A stretch of 64,000 nt of DNA from CAYZPB01 sp964568525. Its GTDB lineage: Bacteria > Bacillota > Bacilli > Tepidibacillales > Tepidibacillaceae. The first letter of the stretch is position 1; every line of letters begins with the position of its first letter. The notes under the pieces were generated by a model. It saw only the letters and a program-made list of their open reading frames with translations, was not told the origin of the DNA and searched no databases. Made by a program: the position numbers and the translations under genes. The stretch spans positions 3,138 through 67,137 of the forward strand of contig CAZMPM010000004.1 in the NCBI GenBank assembly GCA_964568525.1, read 5' to 3'. Below, piece after piece: positions 24,554-34,164 of this stretch.

Positions 24554-24637
24554 GGTGGGGTACCAAAGTGGTCAAATGGGGCGGACTGTAAATCCGCTGC
24601 GGAAGCTTCGCAGGTTCAAATCCTGCCCCCACCACCA
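24554..24637 (+). tRNA. tRNA-Tyr(GTA)
   Basis: GGTGGGG/CCCCACC acceptor, anticodon GTA in CTGTAAA, long variable arm CTGCGGAAGCTTCGCAG, CCA encoded. Confidence 0.95.
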
Positions 24638-24644
24638 TTTGCAT

Positions 24645-24719
24645 TGGGTTATAGCCAAGCGGTAAGGCAACGGACTTTGACTCCGTCATTCTCTGGTTCG
24701 AATCCAGATAGCCCAGCCA
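24645..24719 (+). tRNA. tRNA-Gln(TTG)
   Basis: TGGGTTA/TAGCCCA acceptor with one T-G pair, anticodon TTG in CTTTGAC, CCA encoded. The copy at 41467 has C in place of the wobble T. Confidence 0.95.
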
Positions 24720-24724
24720 TTCAT

Positions 24725-24800
24725 GGGTCATTAGCTCAGGCGGTAGAGCACCTGACTTTTAATCAGGGTGTCACAGGTTCGATTCCTGTATGACCCACCA
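24725..24800 (+). tRNA. tRNA-Lys(TTT)
   Basis: GGGTCAT/ATGACCC acceptor, anticodon TTT in CTTTTAA, CCA encoded. Same five-base spacer (TTCAT) from tRNA-Gln as in the third array. Confidence 0.95.
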
Positions 24801-24809
24801 TTTATTAAT

Positions 24810-24884
24810 GCGGACGTGGCTCAGTGGTAGAGCATCGCCTTGCCAAGGCGAGGGTCGGGAGTTCGAATCTCCTCGTCCGCTCCA
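24810..24884 (+). tRNA. tRNA-Gly(GCC)
   Basis: GCGGACG/CGTCCGC acceptor, anticodon GCC in TTGCCAA, discriminator T, CCA encoded. Last gene of the second array. Confidence 0.95.
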
Positions 24885-24924
24885 TAAAAATATGTGTTTA
24901 AGGGGCACTTAATATCAGTATCTT

Positions 24925-24966
24925 AATCATCTATAAGTAGCTATGCTTATAGATGATTTTTTTTGT
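24925..24966 (+). terminator. Terminator of the second tRNA array
   Basis: A perfect 13-bp stem (AATCATCTATAAG with CTTATAGATGATT) and an eight-base loop, followed by TTTTTT. Confidence 0.9.
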
Positions 24967-25019
24967 GATAAAATGTATATGCAAGGTAGCATTTATCTCT
25001 TGGTAAAGAGGTGTAAATT

Positions 25020-26015
25020 ATGGATCAATTGTATTTAGTTACTGGAGCAGCTGGACATCTGGGTAGCGCACTAATCGCTCGTTTATTGGAACTTGGAAAG
25101 GATGTAAGGGCACTGGTCCTTCCTGGCGAGAAGAATATTCCACCAGGTGATTATGAGTTATTTTATGGTGATGTCACTAATAAAGATGACATTAAGACAT
25201 TCTTTAGTAATCCTGATTCGAAAGATTTGATTGTCATTCATTGCGCTGGCATTGTTACAATCACTTCTAAATTCCAACAAAAAGTTTACGACGTAAATGT
25301 TAACGGTACGAAGAATATTGTCGACCTATCCCGTCAAAATGCAGTTAAGAAACTTATCTATGTTAGCTCTGTTCATGCTATCCCTGAAAAACCGCTGGGT
25401 GAAACGATGACGGAAATTTATGATTTTAATCCAGCAGATGTTGTTGGTCCATATGCGAAGACAAAATCAGAGGCGACAGCATATGTTTTTGCTAACAGCA
25501 AAAATGGACTTAATGCAAGTGTCGTGCACCCATCTGGTATTTGTGGCCCTTATGATGATGGCCGAAGCCACCTAACAACGCTTGTAATCGACTACTACAA
25601 AAAAAAGCTCACTTCCGGCGTTGCTGGTGGGTACGATTTTGTGGATGTGCGTGATGTTGTTGAGGGAATCATTGCCTGTTCGGAGAAGGGACGAGCTGGG
25701 GAGGGCTATATTCTATCGAATCGTTTTTATGAAGTTAGAGAGATATTAGAAATTCTTTCTAGAATTTCCGGCAAGAAAAGAATAACACAGTATCTACCAT
25801 TCTGGTTTGTCAAAGCAATCGCGCCATTAGCAGAAATATATTACAAAATATTAGGTCAGCCACCTCTATTCACTGCCTATTCAATCTATACGCTTAATAG
25901 TAACGCACTCTTTTCCCACGAAAAAGCAACGAAGGAACTTGGCTATCAAACAAGAGAGATGGAAGTGACCCTATCAGATACAATTGAATGGTTGAAAGTG
26001 CGACAGATAATTTGA
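25020..26015 (+). CDS. NAD(P)-dependent epimerase/dehydratase (extended SDR)
   Basis: A 331-residue protein. The Rossmann motif TGAAGHLG is at residues 8-15, and the catalytic YAKTK (Tyr-x3-Lys) is near residue 147 after a VSSVHA segment. The sequence resembles dihydroflavonol-reductase-like extended SDRs, so a sugar-nucleotide or small carbonyl substrate is possible but not determined. GAGGTG precedes the ATG at 25020. Confidence 0.85.
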   Translation: MDQLYLVTGAAGHLGSALIARLLELGKDVRALVLPGEKNIPPGDYELFYGDVTNKDDIKTFFSNPDSKDLIVIHCAGIVTITSKFQQKVYDVNVNGTKNIVDLSRQNAVKKLIYVSSVHAIPEKPLGETMTEIYDFNPADVVGPYAKTKSEATAYVFANSKNGLNASVVHPSGICGPYDDGRSHLTTLVIDYYKKKLTSGVAGGYDFVDVRDVVEGIIACSEKGRAGEGYILSNRFYEVREILEILSRISGKKRITQYLPFWFVKAIAPLAEIYYKILGQPPLFTAYSIYTLNSNALFSHEKATKELGYQTREMEVTLSDTIEWLKVRQII

Positions 26016-26107
26016 CAAATATCACAAAAAATGTGTCAATTATGACTTTAAATGTTATAGTATAATTAAATGTAATTATAAATCCAATAATGGAAGGAGC
26101 ATGGAAC

Positions 26108-26512
26108 ATGGCAAGCATAGAAGCAATTGAGGGAATTGGGGCAGTTTATGCAATAAAATTAAGAGAAGCAGGTGTACGTACTGTTGAGAAACTTCTCGAA
26201 GTTGGAGCAACAAAAAAAGGAAGGGTTGAATTGGCCGCGGCAACTGGCATCTCAGAGAAACTTATTTTGACTTGGGCCAATCATGCTGATCTTTTCAGAA
26301 TTAAAGGGGTTTCGTCACAATATTCTGAGCTACTTGAAGCTGCAGGTGTTGACACAGTTGTTGAATTAGGAAATCGCAAAGCGGAAAATCTTCATGCTAA
26401 AATGCTAGAAGTAAATGAAAAGAAAAAACTTGTAAGACGACCTCCTTCGCTCAAAATGGTTGAAAGTTGGGTTAAGCAAGCTGGAAAACTCCCAAGGGTT
26501 ATGACTTACTAG
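26108..26512 (+). CDS. DUF4332 helix-hairpin-helix protein
   Basis: A 134-residue protein with two helix-hairpin-helix-like repeats (EGIGAVYAIKLREAGV, and FRIKGVSSQYSELLEAAGV), as in DUF4332 proteins. HhH repeats usually bind DNA without sequence specificity; the actual role is unknown. ATG 26108 follows GGAAGGAG at 26092-26099 with correct spacing; ATG 26090 overlaps that site. TATAAT at 26061-26066 is a likely -10, and a terminator follows, so it is monocistronic. Confidence 0.75.
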   Translation: MASIEAIEGIGAVYAIKLREAGVRTVEKLLEVGATKKGRVELAAATGISEKLILTWANHADLFRIKGVSSQYSELLEAAGVDTVVELGNRKAENLHAKMLEVNEKKKLVRRPPSLKMVESWVKQAGKLPRVMTY

Positions 26513-26529
26513 TTTATAAGGAGTTAGCG

Positions 26530-26568
26530 AAAGAACCGTTTATTTAAAAAACGGTTCTTTTTATTTTA
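26530..26568 (+). terminator. Terminator after the DUF4332 gene
   Basis: A 12-bp perfect stem (AAAGAACCGTTT/AAACGGTTCTTT), seven-base loop, then TTATTTT. Confidence 0.92.
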
Positions 26569-26640
26569 ATTTAGTGTAAATATAAGTTATAATGTAATCT
26601 AACATTACTTAGTACGATATTGAGATAAAGGTGTGAGTAG

Positions 26641-27540
26641 ATGAAGAAGCAAATTTCAATAATTGGTGTTCCAATGTATCTTGGGGTTGGGCGCCGCGGT
26701 GTCGATATGGGTCCAAGTGCAATGCGCTATGCCAATATTGTCAAACGCCTTGAAGGAATTGGGCACAATGTAGAAGATTTAGGAGACATCGAAGCATTTA
26801 ATTCAGAGAGTGTTGAGCTGGGTAATCCTAAAGTTAAATACCTAAAAGAGGTTAAGGCTGTTAATACTAACCTCGCACAAAAAGTATCTGCAATCATTGC
26901 GGGAGGACGTTTTCCGCTGGTACTTGGTGGTGACCATAGCATTGCAATTGGTACAATTGCGGGCGTTTCTGAGCACTACCCCAACCTTGGATTAATCTGG
27001 GTGGATGCGCACGCCGATATAAATACCGATGAAACTACGTCGACAGGAAATATACATGGGATGCCGTTAGCTGCATCGCTCGGTCTAGGGATTAGTGAGT
27101 TAGCAAATATTCATGGTTTTGCACCGAAAATAAAACCGGAAAATATCGTGATTATTGGTGCGCGTTCGCTTGATCCAGGCGAGAAAAGGTTAGTTAAAGA
27201 ATTAGGTATTAAAGTATTCTCGATGCATGAGATAGATCGAATGGGAATGGCACGCGTGATGGATGCGGCAATTTTATTTTTGCGCGAACGTACTGATACG
27301 GTACATTTAAGTTTCGACTTGGATGTAATCGATCCACAGGAGGCACCAGGTGTCTGTGTTCCTGAAAGAGGTGGCATCACTTTTCGCGAGGGTCATCTTG
27401 CAATGGAGATGTTATCAGAGACTGGTCTAATCGTATCTGCGGAGTTTACTGAGGTCAATCCAATCCTTGATAACAAAAATAATACTGCGGAGACAGCGGT
27501 CGGGTTAGTTGCATCTGCACTGGGTGAAAAGCTACTATAA
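26641..27540 (+). CDS. rocF: Arginase
   Basis: It hydrolyses arginine to ornithine and urea. The 299-residue protein has the binuclear manganese ligands: His99 in GGDHS, Asp122, His124 and Asp126 in DAHAD, Asp226 and Asp228 in SFDLDVID. The segment NTDETTSTGNIHGMP matches arginase rather than agmatinase. Urease or ornithine genes are not adjacent. GGTGTGAGTAG lies upstream of the ATG. Confidence 0.93.
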   Translation: MKKQISIIGVPMYLGVGRRGVDMGPSAMRYANIVKRLEGIGHNVEDLGDIEAFNSESVELGNPKVKYLKEVKAVNTNLAQKVSAIIAGGRFPLVLGGDHSIAIGTIAGVSEHYPNLGLIWVDAHADINTDETTSTGNIHGMPLAASLGLGISELANIHGFAPKIKPENIVIIGARSLDPGEKRLVKELGIKVFSMHEIDRMGMARVMDAAILFLRERTDTVHLSFDLDVIDPQEAPGVCVPERGGITFREGHLAMEMLSETGLIVSAEFTEVNPILDNKNNTAETAVGLVASALGEKLL

Positions 27541-27544
27541 CAGT

Positions 27545-27572
27545 TTGACTTATTAACAAAAAGTGCTATCAT
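27545..27572 (+). promoter_or_regulatory. Promoter of the TPP-riboswitch operon
   Basis: TTGACT (27545-27550), 16 bases, TATCAT (27567-27572), immediately after rocF. Confidence 0.65.
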
Positions 27573-27586
27573 TAATCTACAATTAA

Positions 27587-27676
27587 ATACTGCTGGGGAG
27601 CTATTTGGCTGAGAGGATATTGTAAAATAATCGACCCACTAACCTGATCTGGATAATGCCAGCGGAGGGATGCATT
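27587..27676 (+). promoter_or_regulatory. TPP (thiamine pyrophosphate) riboswitch
   Basis: The conserved THI-box sequences are present in order: TGGGGAGC, GGCTGAGAGG, GACCC, then ACCTGATCTGGATAATGCC and GCGGAGGGA. It precedes a terminator and an ABC transporter, so thiamine pyrophosphate should switch the operon off. Confidence 0.95.
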
Positions 27677-27698
27677 TGTAAATATGTGTGATAAGCGT

Positions 27699-27726
27699 AT
27701 GCTGACCTTTGGGGTCAGCATTTTTG
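27699..27726 (+). terminator. Riboswitch-controlled terminator
   Basis: ATGCTGACC / GGTCAGCAT stem with a short loop, followed by TTTTG. It lies between the TPP aptamer and the first gene and is its expression platform. Confidence 0.85.
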
Positions 27727-27753
27727 TTATGTAGCGGAAATGGAGCTGATGAA

Positions 27754-28515
27754 ATGAAAACACTAAAAAAATATCGGTATGCGTTATTAATCATCCTAAT
27801 TTCGTTAGTTCTATGGGAAGCAATAGTTTATATCTTTAAACCTTCTCCTTGGCTATTGCCAGCACCGTCACAGATTGTAGTGGCGCTGGTTGAGCATTGG
27901 GCGGTAATTATGGATAACGCTATAGTTACAGCTTATGAAGCAATACTTGGCTTTATCATTGCGATTATCTTTTCTGTAGTGTTGGCAATCTTGATTGATC
28001 GCTTCGTTCCACTTAAACGCGGCATTTTCCCGGTTTTAGTTGCATCGCAGACAGTTCCAATTTTTGCGATTGCGCCGCTTCTGTTTATCTGGTTTGGTTT
28101 CGGGATTTTACCAAAGGTAGTCATTGTTGTGTTAATCTGTTTCTTCCCGATAGTTACTAATCTTGTAGATGGGCTTAGTAGCACCGATCGCAGTTTGATT
28201 CAACTTCTTCAGTCGATGAATGCATCGCGCTGGCAGATTTTTTCTAAGGTAAAATTCCCTAACTCGTTACCCTACTTCTTCTCAGGGCTGCGGATTGGTG
28301 CAGTATATTGTGTTACGGGCGCGATTTTTGGAGAGTGGCTGATTGCAAATAAGGGATTAGGTTTGTATATCAAGACAACCTTTAATTCCTTTCAAACCGA
28401 TCAGTTATTTGCGGGGATTATTGTGATCGTTGCGATTAGTGTATTAATTTATGCATCTATACTTTTGTTAGAAAGAATATTTATCCCTTGGAACAAACAA
28501 GAAGAAAAATACTAA
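27754..28515 (+). CDS. Thiamine-precursor ABC transporter permease
   Basis: A 253-residue membrane protein with about six spans and the EAA-like loop (DRSLIQLLQSMNASRWQIFS, near residue 150) of the SsuC/ThiX permease family. ATG 27754 has TGGAG nine bases upstream; upstream in-frame codons fall inside the terminator. Behind a TPP riboswitch and with a THI5-like binding protein, it probably imports an HMP-type pyrimidine (ThiXYZ-like). Confidence 0.88.
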   Translation: MKTLKKYRYALLIILISLVLWEAIVYIFKPSPWLLPAPSQIVVALVEHWAVIMDNAIVTAYEAILGFIIAIIFSVVLAILIDRFVPLKRGIFPVLVASQTVPIFAIAPLLFIWFGFGILPKVVIVVLICFFPIVTNLVDGLSSTDRSLIQLLQSMNASRWQIFSKVKFPNSLPYFFSGLRIGAVYCVTGAIFGEWLIANKGLGLYIKTTFNSFQTDQLFAGIIVIVAISVLIYASILLLERIFIPWNKQEEKY

Positions 28516-28530
28516 AATGAGGTGTAGAGA

Positions 28531-29538
28531 ATGTGGAATATTAAGAAATCAACAAAAATTCTAGTAGTTTTAATGATTGCAGCTCTAGTTTTGGTTTCAC
28601 TAAGTGCATGTAGTGGTGAAGGTCGTCCTGAGGAGATTACCGTAATGCTCGATTGGACGCCAAATACAAACCATACCGGTCTTTATGTAGCATTGAAAAA
28701 TGGTTATTATGCTGACGAAGGACTAAAAGTTAAAATAATTCAGGCGACTGAGGGAAGCACACCACAGTTAATTGCATCAGACAGTGCTGAATTTGGCATA
28801 AGCTATCAGGAAGAAGTTACCTATGCACGTTCACAATCAATCCCAGTTGTTTCAATCGCTGCAATTATTCAGCATAACACCTCGGGCTATGCTTCACCAG
28901 TAGACCGTGGTATCACGTGTTCTAAAGATTTTGAAGGCAAAAACTATGGCGGTTGGGGTTCGCCAATTGAGACGGCTGTAATGGAGTCGATTATGAAACG
29001 TGAAGGCACCGATATTACTAAGGTTAATTTTATCAATGCGGGTGCTGCTGACTTTTTTACAGCAACAGAAGCTGGCAAAATCGATTTTCAATGGATTTTT
29101 TACGGTTGGGACGGTGTTGAAGCCAAACTTCGCGGTTATCCAATCAACTTTATTGAGTTACGTGAACTTTCGCCGGAATTAGATTACTATACTCCTGTCA
29201 TTATTACTAATGAGAAGCTAATTGCCAATAATTCAGGGTTAGTAGCTAAGTTTATGAGGGCAACTTCAAAGGGTTATAATTTTGCGATTGATAATCCTGA
29301 AAGTGCTGCAGAGATTCTAATAGACAGTGTTTCCGGCTTAGATCGTGAACTTGTTCTCGAGAGTCAGATATGGCTAAGCGACAAATATCAGGCTGATGCT
29401 GCGGTATGGGGCATTCAGGATATTAAAATCTGGGACAACTATATGAACTGGATGTATGAATACAAGCTGATTGATAATCTATTCCCTGTTGCGGATGCGT
29501 TCACTAATCAGTTTATTCCGCCAGCTAATAGCAACTAG
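28531..29538 (+). CDS. Thiamine-precursor-binding lipoprotein (NMT1/THI5-like)
   Basis: A 335-residue solute-binding protein with a lipoprotein signal (hydrophobic segment, then LVSLSAC, lipidated Cys27). The mature part starts EITVMLDWTPNTNHTGLYVA, the hallmark of NMT1/THI5-like pyrimidine-binding proteins such as ThiY. It is in the TPP-controlled operon with permease and ATPase. Confidence 0.9.
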   Translation: MWNIKKSTKILVVLMIAALVLVSLSACSGEGRPEEITVMLDWTPNTNHTGLYVALKNGYYADEGLKVKIIQATEGSTPQLIASDSAEFGISYQEEVTYARSQSIPVVSIAAIIQHNTSGYASPVDRGITCSKDFEGKNYGGWGSPIETAVMESIMKREGTDITKVNFINAGAADFFTATEAGKIDFQWIFYGWDGVEAKLRGYPINFIELRELSPELDYYTPVIITNEKLIANNSGLVAKFMRATSKGYNFAIDNPESAAEILIDSVSGLDRELVLESQIWLSDKYQADAAVWGIQDIKIWDNYMNWMYEYKLIDNLFPVADAFTNQFIPPANSN

Positions 29539-29582
29539 TATTAACCAAATTGTGTTCACTTATTTAGAAAGGAGGGCGGCCG

Positions 29583-30365
29583 ATGTCGATTATAAGCGAT
29601 GGTCTTATTATAAATAACGTATATAAGGAATACACAATGATTAGTGGAGAGCGATTAGAAATACTAAACAATATTTCTCTCCATGTTAATCCTGGTGAGT
29701 TTGTTTCGATTATTGGCCCCTCCGGCTCAGGTAAAAGCACATTTTTCAATATAATTAGCGGTGTTGAGCTGCCGGACTCTGGAGACATTCTGCTTGAAGG
29801 CGAGTCGATTATTGGCAGAAAAGGTCTCGTGAGCTATATGCCTCAGCAAGACCACCTTTTACCCTGGCGAACTGTCTTGGACAATATTATTTTAGGCTTA
29901 GAGATTAAGGGCCATAACAAAAAAGAAAGCAGAGCAAAAGCTTATGATCACCTCGAAACTTTTGGCCTGCTAAGATTTGAACAGCAATATCCGCACACGC
30001 TATCTGGTGGGATGAGATCTCGTGCGGCCTTACTCCGCACACTTTTGTTGGAGAATCAGCTATTGCTGCTGGATGAACCGTTTTCAGCATTGGACGAGAT
30101 AACGCGAATGCAGATGCAACAGTGGTTATTAGAGATATGGGCACGTTTTCGCTCGATGATTCTTTTTGTGACGCATAGTGTTGATGAGGCGATTTACCTT
30201 TCGGATCGGATTTACATATTTACTGAACAACCGGCAGCGATTATGGGTGAGTTCAGAATCGACTTGCCACGTCCGCGTAATCAAGAAATAATGGTGAGTC
30301 AGCAGTTTTTGGAATATAAGAGGCTGATACTTGAGGACCTGACACAATCAACATATAAAACATGA
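29583..30365 (+). CDS. Thiamine-precursor ABC transporter ATP-binding protein
   Basis: A 260-residue ATPase: Walker A IIGPSGSGKST, Q loop MPQQDHLLPW, signature TLSGGMRSRAALLRTLL, Walker B LLLLDEPFSALD, switch His in THSVDEAI. Most like the SsuB/TauB/ThiZ group. GAAAGGAGGGC precedes the ATG at 29583. Last gene of the riboswitch operon. Confidence 0.9.
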   Translation: MSIISDGLIINNVYKEYTMISGERLEILNNISLHVNPGEFVSIIGPSGSGKSTFFNIISGVELPDSGDILLEGESIIGRKGLVSYMPQQDHLLPWRTVLDNIILGLEIKGHNKKESRAKAYDHLETFGLLRFEQQYPHTLSGGMRSRAALLRTLLLENQLLLLDEPFSALDEITRMQMQQWLLEIWARFRSMILFVTHSVDEAIYLSDRIYIFTEQPAAIMGEFRIDLPRPRNQEIMVSQQFLEYKRLILEDLTQSTYKT

Positions 30366-30439
30366 TAAGCATTCTAGTCAGATTCTATTAAAAAGTGTAG
30401 AATATACTTACATTGATTATTTAAAAGTAGGTGGTGCAT

Positions 30440-31228
30440 GTGAGACGCGGTTGGGTCGTTTTGATTGTATTAATCTTAATAGTGTCGATTAGTGGTTGTA
30501 GTGGAAATGACTTGGCTGCTAAGGAATATTTACTGCGAGCGCTGGAGTATAATCAATCGGTGAATGATTTTCAATTTACTGGGGAAGTAGATGCGACAAA
30601 TTTAAGGGGCACTACTTGGGAGTTGGATAATGCCTCAATTGCTTTTAAGGGGAAAGCGGCAACAAATCCATTTTACCTTGAGAGTGAAAATAGATTAATT
30701 ACAGCGATAGAAGAGAATAATCTTTATGTTGATATTACTGCTCTCGGAATCGATGATAGTCTCTATGTGAATGTGCCAAAGGTGCTTAGAGCAATGAGAC
30801 CTGAACTAGACAGAGAGTATTTGCGATTTACTGGCAAGGAAGAGTCTGCGGAACAAACTGATGAGAGTTGGTCTGTAAAGGCGGGTAAGCTACTTGCACC
30901 GCTGCCTGCAGATAACTTTAGTTATGGCAAAGCTAATCTGTTTTCAGGTTTGTTTAGCGGCGCAAGTAAAATTGTAAGGGTCACAGCCAAGAGTCTAGCT
31001 GGTGTGGGTCCGTTTGAGCAGCTTTCGGACGTGGATGTAACCTTTGTTTTTGACCGTAACGATTATGTTCGACAGATCGTTTTTTCGGGAAAGAATATTG
31101 AGACCGAGATTAGTGGCGAGATCGAGATTAGCAAAATTAATGAAGGAATTTCCAGCAAACGAACTCCGCCAACAGCAGAACGAACGCGTGATTATGACGA
31201 GATTGTGTTTCCGCCATCAATAAATTGA
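30440..31228 (+). CDS. Uncharacterised lipoprotein
   Basis: A 262-residue protein with a lipoprotein signal (MRRGWVVLIVLILIVSISGC, Cys20). GTG 30440 is preferred because GTAGGTGG lies just upstream; GTG 30431 and 30434 overlap that site. The rest is beta-rich and soluble with no motif I recognise; it recalls outer-leaflet lipid-binding lipoproteins of the LolA-like type only in general shape. It lies 24 bases before cdaA, so a cell-envelope role is possible. Confidence 0.65.
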   Translation: MRRGWVVLIVLILIVSISGCSGNDLAAKEYLLRALEYNQSVNDFQFTGEVDATNLRGTTWELDNASIAFKGKAATNPFYLESENRLITAIEENNLYVDITALGIDDSLYVNVPKVLRAMRPELDREYLRFTGKEESAEQTDESWSVKAGKLLAPLPADNFSYGKANLFSGLFSGASKIVRVTAKSLAGVGPFEQLSDVDVTFVFDRNDYVRQIVFSGKNIETEISGEIEISKINEGISSKRTPPTAERTRDYDEIVFPPSIN

Positions 31229-31252
31229 TTATAGATATTGGAGGAACAACTT

Positions 31253-32062
31253 GTGGATTTTACACTTGAGCTAATTATTATCATTATCGATATCCTGATT
31301 GTAAGTTATATCATTTATAAGCTATTAATGCTGCTTCGGGGTACGCGAGCAATACAATTAATTAAGGGGATAATGATTGTCGTTATCGCCTGGATATTGA
31401 GTACGATTTTTGATCTTAAAACATTGCAATGGATCATGTCGTTAACCTTTACCTATGGGGTCTTGGCGATTATTATCATTTTTCAGCCTGAATTGCGGAA
31501 GGCGCTTGAGAAGCTCGGCAGTGGTAACTTTTTTAAAAGCCGCTTATCCCCTGAAGACGATAAGTTGAACAGAATTGTGAGCAGAATCATTGACGCGACA
31601 TTCTATTTTTCTAAGCGCAAAATTGGTGCTTTAATTGTAATTGAGCGTAAGACTGGTCTTGATGATTATAAAGAGACAGGAACAGTGCTAAACGCTAATA
31701 TTAGTTCTGAGTTGCTAATCAATATTTTTACAGTAAATACACCACTTCATGATGGTGCAGTAATTATTCGTGACGACAAAATACTTTCAGCCGCTAGTTA
31801 TTTGCCATTAACACAGAATCCAAATGTGAGTAAAGAGTTAGGAGCAAGACACCGAGCGGCAATTGGCATTAGCGAAGTGTCTGATGCAATTACCATTGTC
31901 AGCTCTGAAGAGACAGGGGCAGTATCTGTTACGATTGACGGCAAAATTATTCGTGGTTTAAATGAGGATAGTTTAAGACAATTGCTGATGTCAGAGTTGA
32001 ATCCAGAACCTTCCACAAAATATTCGCAATTTTGGCGAAAGAGGTGGAAAAAGAATGGATAA
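31253..32062 (+). CDS. cdaA: Diadenylate cyclase CdaA
   Basis: It makes cyclic di-AMP from two ATP. The 269-residue protein has three N-terminal membrane spans and a DAC domain with LHDGAVIIRDD and GARHRAAIGISE. GTG 31253 has GGAGG eight bases upstream; TTG 31238 is an alternative. The cdaA-cdaR-glmM order is conserved in Bacillota; c-di-AMP controls potassium and osmotic balance and cell-wall stability. Confidence 0.95.
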   Translation: MDFTLELIIIIIDILIVSYIIYKLLMLLRGTRAIQLIKGIMIVVIAWILSTIFDLKTLQWIMSLTFTYGVLAIIIIFQPELRKALEKLGSGNFFKSRLSPEDDKLNRIVSRIIDATFYFSKRKIGALIVIERKTGLDDYKETGTVLNANISSELLINIFTVNTPLHDGAVIIRDDKILSAASYLPLTQNPNVSKELGARHRAAIGISEVSDAITIVSSEETGAVSVTIDGKIIRGLNEDSLRQLLMSELNPEPSTKYSQFWRKRWKKNG

Positions 32063-32804
32063 GTGGTTAAGTAATCCGACCGTATTAAAAATAGTGTCGC
32101 TAATCTTTGGTGTCGCACTATGGTTTGTTGTTACCATGAGCCCTACCGATTCGGTGGTTCCGACTCGACCTGTAGATACACAATATACTTATGAGACAAA
32201 GGTCTCGGCAATATACGATGCAAATCAATATTTTGTTGATCTTAAATCCAATGTGGTTCTTGTTAAGGTAAAGGGAAGCGCAACAGTTATCGAGAGTGTT
32301 CGTTCGGAATCTGGGATTGCTGAGAGCAAAGTATATGTTGACTTATCAAAGTACCAGCCAGGTTCTTACGAAGTTGATGTGCTAACTAGCGGTTTTCCTA
32401 AAGGGGCAAGTGTATCCGTCGAACCTCGCACTGTTCAAGTGGCAATTGAAGGCAGACACTCAAAAGAACTTCCTGTTACATTAGAGTTGTTAGGAACGCC
32501 TGCTCCCGGTACGATTGTAGGGGCGACGACATTTTTGCCGGAGCGAGTACATGTATCAGGGACTGCTGTTATTGTAGAGAAAATTGCTTATGTTAAGGCT
32601 TATCTGAATGTAGATGGCGCAACTGAATCTATCTCGCAGGAGGTTAAACTGCAAGCGCTGGATTATAATGGGAATTTTGTTAATGTGGCAATAAATCCGC
32701 AAAGCGTAACAGTGAATTACGAAATATATTCATTGTACCCCGATGACGGCGGAGTTCCGGGCGTGCCTGGTGAGTCAGAGGTGCCTGTAGAACCGGCAGG
32801 ATAA
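32055..32804 (+). CDS. cdaR: CdaA regulatory protein (YbbR-domain)
   Basis: A 249-residue protein with one N-terminal membrane span and extracellular YbbR repeats (for example KVKGSATVIESV and GRHSKELPVTLELLGTP). It is shorter than the Bacillus subtilis protein, with about two rather than four repeats. It overlaps cdaA by eight bases and regulates its activity. Confidence 0.9.
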   Translation: MDKWLSNPTVLKIVSLIFGVALWFVVTMSPTDSVVPTRPVDTQYTYETKVSAIYDANQYFVDLKSNVVLVKVKGSATVIESVRSESGIAESKVYVDLSKYQPGSYEVDVLTSGFPKGASVSVEPRTVQVAIEGRHSKELPVTLELLGTPAPGTIVGATTFLPERVHVSGTAVIVEKIAYVKAYLNVDGATESISQEVKLQALDYNGNFVNVAINPQSVTVNYEIYSLYPDDGGVPGVPGESEVPVEPAG

Positions 32805-32826
32805 AATAAAGAATGGGAGTGTATTT

Positions 32827-34164
32827 ATGGGGAAATATTTCGGGACAGATGGTGTTCGCGGACGAGCAAATGATATATTAAAACCGGAACTAGCCTATAA
32901 GTTAGGGCAGGCTGGTGCTCATATAATTGCAGAAAAAACTAAAAATCCAACACTAATAATCGGCAGAGATACACGTATCTCTGGCGATTTATTAGAGCAT
33001 GCTTTAGTTGCTGGTATTTTATCTACTGGAGCGGATGTTATTAAACTCGGTGTTGTACCAACGCCGGCTGTCGCCCATTTAGTCAGGGAGACTGGTTCGG
33101 CTGCGGGTGTTATGATTTCGGCATCACACAATCCATATTATGACAATGGAATTAAGTTTTTCGATGAACGCGGCTTTAAGCTAGCCGATGAATTAGAAGA
33201 AAAAATTGAAGCATATCTTGAACAAGATACTAGCAAACAGGATCTCGCGGTCGATGCGGAGATTGGGCGAGTTTTGCAAGTGGTTGGTTTGGCGGACAAG
33301 TATGTTGAGCATCTCAAAACAACGGTAAATAATCGCTTTGAGCGTTTGAAAATAGTAATCGATACTGCTAATGGATCAGCTTATGAGATGGCGCCGTTGA
33401 TTTTCCGTGATTTAGGCGCCGAGGTTATTGTAATCAATAATCAGCCTGATGGGCTTAATATTAATGATAAGGCTGGCTCCACTAATCTTGCTGGATTAAG
33501 CGCGCGAGTACTTAAGGAAAAAGCCGATTTAGGGGTCGCCTACGATGGGGACGCGGATCGACTAATGGCAATTGATGAAAATGGCGAGATTGTCGATGGT
33601 GACCAACTGCTATATATCAGTGGCAAACAACTTGCTAATAAAGGTAAGCTTAAAAGGCAGGTTGTTGTCGTTACATTGATGAGTAACCTTGGCTTGCACA
33701 AAAGTTTTGAGCGGATTGGCATCTCTACCCGCGAGACACAAGTTGGCGACCGCTATGTGTTAGAAGAGATGGTCGAGAGTGACTATAATTTGGGTGGAGA
33801 GCAGTCGGGGCATTTGATTTTTCTTGATCATAATACAACGGGGGATGGGATTTTGTCTTCACTGATGCTTGCGGATATACTGATTGAACGTGGGGAAAAA
33901 CTATCTGTTTTAGTTGGCGAAATGGAGAAATATCCGCAAATTTTGAAAAATATTCGACTTGAGGATCGTTCGAAACTTATTGCGAATGAAAAAATCGACG
34001 CCGCGGTGGTTAAAGCAAACAAATATCTAGACCCGGTTGGACGTGTGGTTGTTCGCCTATCGGGTACGGAACCGCTTCTTCGAGTGATGGTTGAAGGGAT
34101 AAGCACAGAGCAGATCGAACTAGTAATGGAAGAACTTATGGAAACAATTAAGGCTGAGCTATAG
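32827..34164 (+). CDS. glmM: Phosphoglucosamine mutase
   Basis: It converts glucosamine-6-phosphate to glucosamine-1-phosphate for peptidoglycan. The 445-residue protein starts GKYFGTDGVRGRAN, has the phosphoserine loop ISASHNPYYDNG (about residues 98-109), the metal loop YDGDADRL and the substrate loop GEQSGH, and ends with the RLSGTEPLLRVM phosphate-binding motif. GlmM can also inhibit CdaA. Confidence 0.97.
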   Translation: MGKYFGTDGVRGRANDILKPELAYKLGQAGAHIIAEKTKNPTLIIGRDTRISGDLLEHALVAGILSTGADVIKLGVVPTPAVAHLVRETGSAAGVMISASHNPYYDNGIKFFDERGFKLADELEEKIEAYLEQDTSKQDLAVDAEIGRVLQVVGLADKYVEHLKTTVNNRFERLKIVIDTANGSAYEMAPLIFRDLGAEVIVINNQPDGLNINDKAGSTNLAGLSARVLKEKADLGVAYDGDADRLMAIDENGEIVDGDQLLYISGKQLANKGKLKRQVVVVTLMSNLGLHKSFERIGISTRETQVGDRYVLEEMVESDYNLGGEQSGHLIFLDHNTTGDGILSSLMLADILIERGEKLSVLVGEMEKYPQILKNIRLEDRSKLIANEKIDAAVVKANKYLDPVGRVVVRLSGTEPLLRVMVEGISTEQIELVMEELMETIKAEL